From assembly GCA_023424865.1 (NCBI GenBank), contig JAFADM010000369.1, forward strand, positions 1 through 5,443: a DNA stretch of 5,443 nt. Reading direction: 5' to 3'. Origin of the DNA: Bacillota bacterium. Its GTDB lineage: Bacteria > Bacillota_A > Clostridia > DSM-8532. The notes below the pieces were generated by a model. That model did not search any database. It worked only from the letters and a program-made list of their open reading frames with translations, and was not told where the DNA came from. Below, in pieces: positions 1 to 4,979 of this stretch. Made by a program: the position numbers and the translations under genes. Each line of letters starts with the position of its first letter. Position 1 is the first letter of the stretch.

Positions 1-2
1 AT

Positions 3-1769
3 CGCTCGCTTTTTGCGATTCTGCTCCTGGCTGCCATGCTTCTATCGGCTTGCTCTTCCGGCACCGTACAGAATAACGGCTCGGGTGAAGGCAGCAATAC
101 CTCCTCCACTCCTTCCGCGACAGCCACAAATTATACCGAGCTATTCAAGAAGGATACCATTATGGAAATTCGGATAACTATCGCTGATGCCGACTGGGAA
201 AGTATCCTGGCGGACCCTCAGGCAGAGGAATATAAAAGCGCAACGGTATCTGTTAATGGTATTACAGTTGAAAATGCAGGCTTCCGCACAAAGGGAAACT
301 TAACCCTCAACTCTGTAGCAAACAGTGATTCAGCTCGTTACAGCTTCCGTATTAAGCTTGATAAATATGTGGAGGATCAGACGCTTTTAGGGTTGGATGA
401 ACTTGTTGTTAACAATATGTATTCCGACCCCACGTACCTTCGTGAGTATTTAAGCTACGAAGCACTGGCCTCTGTGGGTGAAACGGTTCCCCTTAACGCT
501 TTTGCCAATATCTATATCAACGATGAGCTGTTTGGCTTCTACCTTTGCGTCGAAGCCATCGACGACAGCTTTCTGGAAAGAAATTTCAGCAGCAACGACG
601 GCAATCTCTATAAGCAGGAGATCGGCAGCTCCCTATTAACAGAAGAAAACGGAGCCTATGAAACTTATGAGCTTAAAAACGGTGATGATGAGAGTAAAAC
701 CGATTTAAAAAAGCTCATTGAAGTACTCAATAACATGCCGGAGGGTGAAAAGGGCGATATTGAAAGTGTTCTTGATGTGGACAGCGCCCTTCGCTACATC
801 GCGGGCAATACGGCGTTAGGGAACTACGACAGCTACAGCGGCGATAAAGCCCAGAATTATTATCTTTACGGACTTGATGGAAAATTTACGGTTATCCCCT
901 GGGATTTCAATATGTCCATTGCCGGTTATATGGGCACATCTACCGGTACCTCCATTGACGAACCTGTCTCCGGAACCACCATGGATGCACGGCCGCTTAT
1001 AAAAAACCTGCTGGCAGTGAGTGAATACAAGGAAAAATATTATGAGTATCTGGAACAGTATTTAACTTATTTTGATAATTTCCAGGACCGTGTCACCGAG
1101 CTTGCTAACCTGATTCGTCCCTATGTTGAGGCGGATCCTACCAAATTCACTACCCTTGAACAGTTTGAAGCGGGCATTACCTATTCCGAAACCTCGGTGG
1201 ATTCCAGCAGCGGCGGCTTCCCAGGCGGAGGACAAATGCCCAACGGCAATACCACAGGCGGAGCCATTCAGTTTCCTGACGGGGGACAGTTTCCAGGAAA
1301 TACCACAGGCGGAGCCATCCAGTTCCCTGATGGGGGACAGTTCCAGGGGAATACCACCGGAGGAGCTATCCAGTTCCCTGATGGGGGGCAGTTCCCAGGC
1401 GGTAATGGTGGACAGGGCGGATCCAATATGCCCGGCGGCAGCACCACCAGCGGCGGTATAAACGGCGGTTTCACCCCAGGACAGGGCGGACAGCCAGGAC
1501 AAGGTGAAGGTCAGAGCGGCCAAGGTGGCCAAGGTGGCCAGGGCGGCGGTCAAAGGGGCCAGGGCAGACCGGATATGAATGGAGATACTACCTCCGGCGG
1601 AGGCATAAGCGGCGGCTTTGAACCCGGCGGTAACGGCCAGGGTGGTCAGGGTGGTCAGGGTGGTCAGGGTGGCCGCGGCGGCAACATGACCAGCAATACC
1701 TCCATAACAAGCTTTATCCTTCAAAGAGCAGAAAACATTCGGCAGCAGCTTGAAAGCAAAGCCCAATAA
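3..1769 (+). CDS. CotH-kinase-family secreted lipoprotein with Gly/Gln-rich repeat tail (5' partial)
   Basis: The frame is open from the window edge. Before the ATG at 36 it encodes RSLFAILLLAA, the hydrophobic core of a signal peptide, and then a lipobox LLSAC with its Cys codon at 51-53. The true start is therefore upstream of the window, and the product should be a lipid-anchored extracellular protein. The body matches the CotH family, whose members adopt an atypical protein-kinase fold (B. subtilis CotH phosphorylates spore-coat proteins). Visible family blocks are RTKGN (285-299), RIKLDK with a candidate ATP-site Lys (codon 354-356), the LREYLSYEAL and GFYLCVEAID segments, NYYLYG (855-872) and IPWDFN (894-911), whose Asp (903-905) is the likely metal ligand. 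After about codon 1200 the protein becomes a Gly/Gln/Asn/Thr-rich low-complexity tail of roughly 160 residues, closed by a short helical end. In Clostridia such genes often neighbour VTC-type polyphosphate polymerases; the upstream neighbour is not visible here. The family call is firm; kinase activity and substrate are inferred. Confidence 0.88.
   Translation, partial: RSLFAILLLAAMLLSACSSGTVQNNGSGEGSNTSSTPSATATNYTELFKKDTIMEIRITIADADWESILADPQAEEYKSATVSVNGITVENAGFRTKGNLTLNSVANSDSARYSFRIKLDKYVEDQTLLGLDELVVNNMYSDPTYLREYLSYEALASVGETVPLNAFANIYINDELFGFYLCVEAIDDSFLERNFSSNDGNLYKQEIGSSLLTEENGAYETYELKNGDDESKTDLKKLIEVLNNMPEGEKGDIESVLDVDSALRYIAGNTALGNYDSYSGDKAQNYYLYGLDGKFTVIPWDFNMSIAGYMGTSTGTSIDEPVSGTTMDARPLIKNLLAVSEYKEKYYEYLEQYLTYFDNFQDRVTELANLIRPYVEADPTKFTTLEQFEAGITYSETSVDSSSGGFPGGGQMPNGNTTGGAIQFPDGGQFPGNTTGGAIQFPDGGQFQGNTTGGAIQFPDGGQFPGGNGGQGGSNMPGGSTTSGGINGGFTPGQGGQPGQGEGQSGQGGQGGQGGGQRGQGRPDMNGDTTSGGGISGGFEPGGNGQGGQGGQGGQGGRGGNMTSNTSITSFILQRAENIRQQLESKAQ
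1245..1397 (+). repeat. Three in-frame 51-bp tandem repeats in the CotH-like tail
   Basis: There are three consecutive 51-bp units (1245-1295, 1296-1346, 1347-1397), each encoding the 17 residues GNTTGGAIQFPDGGQF followed by P or Q. The protein copies differ only at the last residue, whereas the DNA copies differ at several third positions. This points to expansion followed by silent drift under protein-level selection. The unit length is a multiple of three, so gain or loss of a copy keeps the reading frame. Confidence 0.93.
1518..1544 (+). repeat. 9-bp tandem repeat, first block (Gly-Gln-Gly)
   Basis: Two identical units GGCCAAGGT (1518-1526, 1527-1535) and a variant GGCCAGGGC (1536-1544) encode Gly-Gln-Gly triplets. 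The surrounding sequence (about 1476-1566) is a looser version of the same Gly/Gln pattern. Confidence 0.85.
1635..1670 (+). repeat. 9-bp tandem repeat, second block, with four regularly spaced GGG tracts
   Basis: Four contiguous 9-bp units lie at 1635-1643 (GGCCAGGGT), 1644-1652, 1653-1661 and 1662-1670 (the last three are identical GGTCAGGGT). They encode Gly-Gln-Gly repeats. GGG tracts fall at 1640-1642, 1649-1651, 1658-1660 and 1667-1669 with identical 6-nt spacers, which fits the usual G3+N1-7 quadruplex pattern on the coding strand. Confidence 0.9.
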
Positions 1770-1856
1770 AAAAATCAACTGATTCAGCTTAAAACTAAGA
1801 ATATAGAAAACAAGAGAAATAATCCTTTAGAAAGAGACAAGAATGGAGCGGGGCCT

Positions 1857-3215
1857 ATGAAAAAAATAGCGACAAAAATTGTTTTACTCTCTCTTATCAA
1901 TACCTTAATTGTAGCCATATTAAACGTGGGAGCTTCTCTTTATATGAATGCGACACAAGCGGTTGGGTCGGCCGCAGGGGAAGCCATTCCGGCAGATGCT
2001 GCCGGCGCAGGGGGTGTCGGCGGTGGAGCGCCGGTAAGCAACAGCTCATTTATGATACCCACCCCCATTCTTTACGGTCTTTTAGGCTCACTGGTGCTGG
2101 GTGTCATTGTATCCTACATCTTGGGCAAATTCATTTCCAAGCCTATTGTTAAGGTTACCGAACTCACCGACAGGCTTTCCCGGCTGGATCTTAAACAGGA
2201 TTCGGCTTATGAGGAGCTTTTGAAGTACAGGGACGAGACAGGAGCTATGAGCCATGCCCTTTCCAATACACGTAACGCCCTGGAAACCATGGCCAGCCGC
2301 CTGACAAGCATTTCCGGTTCTGTACAGCTACATGCCAAGGATTTAAGCCATTCTGCGGACAATAATGTGGAATCCGTTTCCCAGGTAGTGCGAACCATTG
2401 ATGAGGTAGCCCGGGGAAACAGCAGCCAGGCCCAGTCCATTTCGGAGATTACCTCAACCCTTTCCGAGGTTACCCAGCTTATGAATTCAGCCGCTGCCGA
2501 GGCTCGGCTGAACTCGGATAACGCGGGCAAGTCCTTTGTTATGATAGAAGCTGGTGAAAAGGCTGTCAACTCACAGGCTGAAAACATGAAGGACAATATT
2601 AAGGTTTCCCAGGATGCCTCCCGTTCCATTGAAGAGCTCAGCGCCATGATCGACAGAATTTCCGATATCCTTACCCTTATTACTTCCATCACCAACCAAA
2701 CCAATCTTCTGGCGCTGAATGCAGCCATTGAATCAGCCAGGGCCGGAGAGGCCGGAAAGGGCTTCGCAGTGGTAGCCGACGAGGTAAGGAAGCTTGCGGA
2801 GGAGTCGGCAAACGCTGCCAAATCCATCGTGGAAATCATAAAGCAGATAAAGGATAAAACGTCGGATGCCGTACACCAGATGAATTCCTCCAAGACCCTT
2901 ATTGACGAACAGAAGCAGGCACTGGGAATTACCCAGGATGCTTTTTCAAAAATACGCGGTGCTTACGAAGTTATTCTCGAGGGCTTCAACCAGACGGCCG
3001 GAGCCATGGAGAGCGTTAACGACAAGTCGGGCAGGATTTACGAACAGATTCAGGACATGGCTGCTATAGCACAGCAAACCTCCGCAAGCATGGAAGAGGT
3101 ATCGGCATCAGGCCAGCAGCAGCTGGCATCCATCGAGGTTGTGGCTCGTTCGTCAAGGGATCTGCTTCAGCTTTCAGAAGAACTTAACACACAGACCGGG
3201 CTCTTTGTTTTCTAA
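1857..3215 (+). CDS. Methyl-accepting chemotaxis protein with short Ala/Gly-rich extracytoplasmic loop
   Basis: This is a membrane chemoreceptor that would signal through CheW/CheA to bias the flagellar motor. The ATG at 1857 is preceded by GGAG (1845-1848) at a good 8-nt spacing. In the 452-residue product, TM1 is about residues 7-28, an external loop about 29-69, TM2 about 70-90, and a HAMP-like linker about 91-147 (conserved Pro in SKPIVKV; DETGAM block). A long helical signalling domain runs from about 170 to the end. The hairpin tip is clear at about 276-317, with [19 protein letters not shown] followed by [18 protein letters not shown]. The distal half carries [17 protein letters not shown], typical of the methylated helices. 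The external loop of about 40 residues is rich in Ala and Gly and is too small for a Cache or four-helix sensor domain, so the ligand cannot be predicted. There is no C-terminal CheR-docking pentapeptide. The gene starts 87 nt after the CotH-like gene with no terminator between them, so co-transcription is possible. Confidence 0.95.
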   Translation: MKKIATKIVLLSLINTLIVAILNVGASLYMNATQAVGSAAGEAIPADAAGAGGVGGGAPVSNSSFMIPTPILYGLLGSLVLGVIVSYILGKFISKPIVKVTELTDRLSRLDLKQDSAYEELLKYRDETGAMSHALSNTRNALETMASRLTSISGSVQLHAKDLSHSADNNVESVSQVVRTIDEVARGNSSQAQSISEITSTLSEVTQLMNSAAAEARLNSDNAGKSFVMIEAGEKAVNSQAENMKDNIKVSQDASRSIEELSAMIDRISDILTLITSITNQTNLLALNAAIESARAGEAGKGFAVVADEVRKLAEESANAAKSIVEIIKQIKDKTSDAVHQMNSSKTLIDEQKQALGITQDAFSKIRGAYEVILEGFNQTAGAMESVNDKSGRIYEQIQDMAAIAQQTSASMEEVSASGQQQLASIEVVARSSRDLLQLSEELNTQTGLFVF

Positions 3216-3231
3216 CCTGGAAGGTTAGAAA
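3209..3231. repeat. Perfect 10-bp inverted repeat overlapping the chemoreceptor stop codon
   Basis: TTTCTAACCT (3209-3218) and AGGTTAGAAA (3222-3231) are perfect complements around a GGA loop. The left arm includes the stop codon at 3213-3215. No U tract follows on either strand, so this is not a standard intrinsic terminator. It could block 3' exonucleases or act as a weak or factor-assisted terminator for the chemoreceptor transcript; that role is inferred. Confidence 0.7.
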
Positions 3232-3249
3232 GCCGAATCCTGCACCCTC

Positions 3250-3278
3250 TTGTTTTTTTCTTTTAAAAGGACTATTAT
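3250..3278 (+). promoter_or_regulatory. Candidate sigma-A promoter for the T-box/trpS transcript
   Basis: TTGTTT (3250-3255) and TATTAT (3273-3278) are separated by exactly 17 bp. The -10 matches the consensus at five of six bases, while the -35 keeps only TTG. Transcription would begin near 3285, about 75 nt before Stem I of the T-box. The position suits the trpS leader, but this is a motif-level prediction. Confidence 0.45.
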
Positions 3279-3290
3279 TAACTAAAAGCG

Positions 3291-3341
3291 CCCCTTCAGC
3301 ATACGGCTCTAAATAGAATTGAGCCGGTTTGCTCTCTGGGG
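3291..3341 (+). other. Imperfect leader hairpin upstream of the T-box
   Basis: Three nested arm pairs can form: CCCC (3291-3294) with GGGG (3338-3341), AGC (3298-3300) with GCT (3331-3333), and CGGCTC (3304-3309) with GAGCCG (3321-3326) around an 11-nt A/U-rich loop. Only three U residues follow, so it would be a weak terminator at best. If the promoter at 3250-3278 is right, this hairpin is the first structure in the trpS leader; otherwise it may belong to the end of the upstream transcript. Confidence 0.45.
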
Positions 3342-3441
3342 TTTCATATGGAATAAAGCTATGATCAGAAGGAGTAACTCACCGGTTGGAAATTAAGAGA
3401 ACCGCGTATGGTGTGAACGTGGTATGAAGACCTTGAGTGAA

Positions 3442-3444
3442 TGG
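3442..3444 (+). promoter_or_regulatory. T-box specifier codon UGG (Trp)
   Basis: TGG sits in the 3' strand (3439-3445, GAATGGA) of a symmetric 7 x 7 internal loop of Stem I, opposite AGGAGTA (3370-3376). The usual purine follows the codon (A3445). It would pair with the CCA anticodon of tRNA-Trp, matching the downstream gene. Confidence 0.9.
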
Positions 3445-3589
3445 ATCTGTGAGCGCAGCCCGAAAAGGCCTTATAGGCCCTATTAGTAGCTGACGGGAGT
3501 CCCCCCGTTATCAATCGGACACAGATGCCGGTCTGTGAAAGGATAGTCTGTGAAAAATGAGCCGGGCACAACATTTTGTTGGCCAAATT

Positions 3590-3621
3590 GGGTGGTACCG
3601 CGGAAGCTTGCCTTCTGTCCC
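3590..3621 (+). promoter_or_regulatory. T-box antiterminator with UGGU bulge
   Basis: Helix A1 pairs GGG (3590-3592) with CCC (3619-3621). The 7-nt bulge UGGUACC (3593-3599) exposes UGGU for the tRNA 3' end. Helix A2 pairs GCGGAAG (3600-3606) with CTTCTGT (3612-3618), including two G-U pairs, around the loop CTTGC. Bases 3612-3621 are also the left arm of the terminator, so the two folds exclude each other. Confidence 0.88.
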
Positions 3622-3644
3622 TTTGTGGGACAGAGGGCTTTTTT
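3610..3644 (+). terminator. Intrinsic terminator of the T-box leader
   Basis: A 12-bp stem pairs GCCTTCTGTCCC (3610-3621) with GGGACAGAGGGC (3627-3638) through one T-G wobble, closes on the loop TTTGT, and is followed directly by six T residues (3639-3644). It is the default OFF fold when tRNA-Trp is charged and cannot stabilise the antiterminator. Confidence 0.95.
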
Positions 3645-3677
3645 GCGTTCCTTCCTCTTTATCACAGCAGGAAAGTG

Positions 3678-3729
3678 TTTAGGGTGCAAGGACCCTTAAA
3701 GTTCCAAAACCGGCAGGATATTCATCCTG
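3678..3729 (+). other. Two small hairpins in the trpS 5' UTR after the T-box terminator
   Basis: The read-through leader keeps 105 nt before the trpS start. It holds TTTAGGGT (3678-3685) against ACCCTTAAA (3692-3700, one bulged T) and a perfect 6-bp hairpin CAGGAT/ATCCTG with an ATTC loop (3714-3729). The second ends two bases before the GGAG of the ribosome binding site (3732-3735). They may affect initiation or stability; no known regulatory family is recognised. Confidence 0.5.
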
Positions 3730-3749
3730 ATGGAGAAAGGAAAAAGACA

Positions 3750-4775
3750 ATGAACGAAAACATTTTAAACCAGCACAAAAAAAGAATCCTCACAGGGGAC
3801 AGAGCCACTGCCTGCCTCCACATTGGTCACTACAAAGGAAGCCTTGAAAACCGGGTACGGCTTCAGGACGATTATGACCAGTTTATTATCATTGCCGATG
3901 TCCAGGCCTTAACCACCCATTTTGAACATCCCCAGCGGCTCCGCAAAAACGTCCTGGATATTTGCATCGATTATTTATCCGCAGGCATCGATCCGGAGAA
4001 AAGCTGTATCTTTGTCCAGTCCATGGTTCCCCAGATCGCTGAGCTAACCGTTTTTTACTCCATGTTTGTCATGGTTAATGTATTGAGGCATAATCCCACC
4101 ATTAAAACCGAGGCGAAGCAATACGGCTATAAGGACCTGAGTTATGGCTTTTTAGGCTATCCTGTAAGTCAGGCGGCAGACATAACCTTTTGTCAGGCGG
4201 ATCTTGTACCTATAGGTGAGGATCAGATGCCGGTGTTGGAGGTAACCCGAAAAATCGTCCGCCGGTTCAACAGCCTCTACAAGCCGGTGCTTAAGGAGCC
4301 TGATACGCTTTTAGGCGATTATCCCCGCCTTCCGGGTATTGATGGAAGCGCTAAGATGAGCAAAAGCATGGGTAATGCCATTTCCCTTTCCGACGACAGG
4401 GATACGGTAACAGAAAAAATCCGTTCTACAGTAACCGATCCGGCCCGTATTACCCTTAAGGATCCGGGCACTCCTGAAATATGTACGGTTTATGCCTATC
4501 ACCGTGCCTTCAACCCGGAAGAGGCGGAAAACGTAGCTTCCATGTGCCGTAATGCTGGCATAGGCTGCACGGCCTGCAAAAAGCACCTGGCAGAAAGGTT
4601 AAATTTACTTTTGGATCCCATGCGTGAAAAGCGAAAGGCCCTTGAGGAAAAGCCAGAATACCTTATGGACATTTTACAGGCCGGCTGTGAAAAAGCACGT
4701 TGCGAAGGCGCCAAAACTCTTGAAATAGTACGTGAGGCCATGGAAATGGATTACTTTAAAATGCCTGGCCAATGA
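3750..4775 (+). CDS. trpS: Tryptophanyl-tRNA synthetase (class I aaRS)
   Basis: This cytoplasmic enzyme joins Trp to tRNA-Trp using ATP. The 341-residue length fits bacterial TrpRS. The start at 3750 (MNENIL) follows GGAGAAAGG (3732-3740) with good spacing. The frame stays open back to 3576, but that extension runs through the T-box antiterminator and terminator and is not coding. The HIGH signature is intact at residues 24-27 (LHIGHY) and KMSKS at 202-206 (SAKMSKSMGNAI). ADVQALT and the block GFLGYPVSQAAD followed by VPIGEDQMPVLEVTRKI mark the Trp and adenylate pocket of this family. The N-terminal LTGDR followed by the HIGH region places it nearer the second bacterial TrpRS subtype (LTGDRPTG-like) than the SGIQPSG type. 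Here PTG reads ATA, an unusual substitution. A Cys cluster (266, 273, 276) lies in the C-terminal helical part. Expression should rise under Trp starvation through the T-box. Confidence 0.96.
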   Translation: MNENILNQHKKRILTGDRATACLHIGHYKGSLENRVRLQDDYDQFIIIADVQALTTHFEHPQRLRKNVLDICIDYLSAGIDPEKSCIFVQSMVPQIAELTVFYSMFVMVNVLRHNPTIKTEAKQYGYKDLSYGFLGYPVSQAADITFCQADLVPIGEDQMPVLEVTRKIVRRFNSLYKPVLKEPDTLLGDYPRLPGIDGSAKMSKSMGNAISLSDDRDTVTEKIRSTVTDPARITLKDPGTPEICTVYAYHRAFNPEEAENVASMCRNAGIGCTACKKHLAERLNLLLDPMREKRKALEEKPEYLMDILQAGCEKARCEGAKTLEIVREAMEMDYFKMPGQ

Positions 4776-4816
4776 ACGCCTAAGCCCCCAAAAGAGGTTA
4801 AGCCCATTCTCTCAAA

Positions 4817-4888
4817 TCCTCCTTTGTTATAACCAAACTCTCCCCGTGATAGATTTCACGTGAATTGGTATAATCAAGGAGGGTTTTT
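4817..4888 (+). terminator. Long hairpin terminator after trpS
   Basis: The outer arms CCTCCTT (4818-4824) and AAGGAGG (4876-4882) pair perfectly. They continue through GTTATA/TATAAT and CCAA/TTGG (to 4836 and 4865) with one mismatch, one wobble and one bulged A. An inner hairpin CGTGA/TCACG (4845-4849 with 4856-4860) caps the structure. Five T residues (4884-4888) follow the stem. It lies 41 nt after the trpS stop and reads on the + strand; the reverse side lacks a good T tract. It should separate trpS from the methyltransferase gene. Confidence 0.88.
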
Positions 4889-4979
4889 ACAATTTCTTAT
4901 TACATCAGGCGAGGTGTCCAATGATTATTTAATTTTATTTTTTGCCTTCATACAGTGCTAAATTGAAAGGATGTTAATT

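Larger units (their letters stand above)
3358..3644 (+). promoter_or_regulatory. Tryptophan-specific T-box riboswitch controlling trpS
   Basis: This is a transcription-attenuating leader that reads tRNA-Trp charging. Stem I is built from CAGA (3366-3369) with TCTG (3446-3449) below the specifier loop and ACTCA (3377-3381) with TGAGT (3434-3438) above it. A distal arm pairs CGGTT (3383-3387) with AACCG (3400-3404). The specifier loop has the expected AGUA strand opposite GAA-UGG-A. Downstream are a GGCC/GGCC hairpin (3467-3479), a Stem IIA/B-like element ACGGG/CCCGT followed by TATCA (3493-3513), and Stem III CACAGA/TCTGTG (3520-3537). The hallmark T-box sequence GGGTGGTACCGCGG is at 3590-3603, with the terminator behind it. 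The UGG codon and the downstream TrpRS gene agree, so both the class and the amino acid are well supported. Exact 5' and 3' limits are approximate. Confidence 0.95.

Noticed and set aside
1245..1397. CRISPR-like regular repeats
   Set aside because: The 51-bp units are contiguous without unique spacers and lie in frame within a coding sequence.
1123..1461. Second + strand open frame inside the CotH-like gene
   Set aside because: It is an alternative frame of the 51-bp repeats, and the product shows no recognisable family. The main frame carries clear CotH motifs.
1062..1778. Long open frame on the - strand across the CotH-like tail
   Set aside because: It is the antisense shadow of Gly-rich tandem repeats whose lengths are multiples of three, giving low-complexity Ala/Thr/Leu runs. 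It has no convincing ribosome binding site or domain.
1770..1856. Motility-type (sigma-D) or sigma-A promoter for the chemoreceptor
   Set aside because: TATAGA at 1802-1807 resembles a -10, but no matching -35 lies at 16-18 bp and no GCCGATAT-like element is present.
2207..2893. 228-residue open frame on the - strand opposite the chemoreceptor
   Set aside because: Antisense frames often stay open under conserved helical chemoreceptor signalling domains. No family motif or promoter is seen.
3365..3689. Small - strand open frames in the trpS leader
   Set aside because: The region is explained by T-box RNA structure on the + strand, and the translations look random.
3576..3749. N-terminal extension of TrpRS to the ATG at 3576
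   Set aside because: It overlaps the T-box antiterminator and terminator, and the encoded residues do not resemble TrpRS. The ATG at 3750 has a good ribosome binding site and the normal family start.
4889..4964. Promoter for the methyltransferase gene
   Set aside because: Several weak A/T-rich pairs can be drawn (for example TTTAAT at 4928-4933 with TACAGT at 4951-4956), but none stands out from the AT-rich background.
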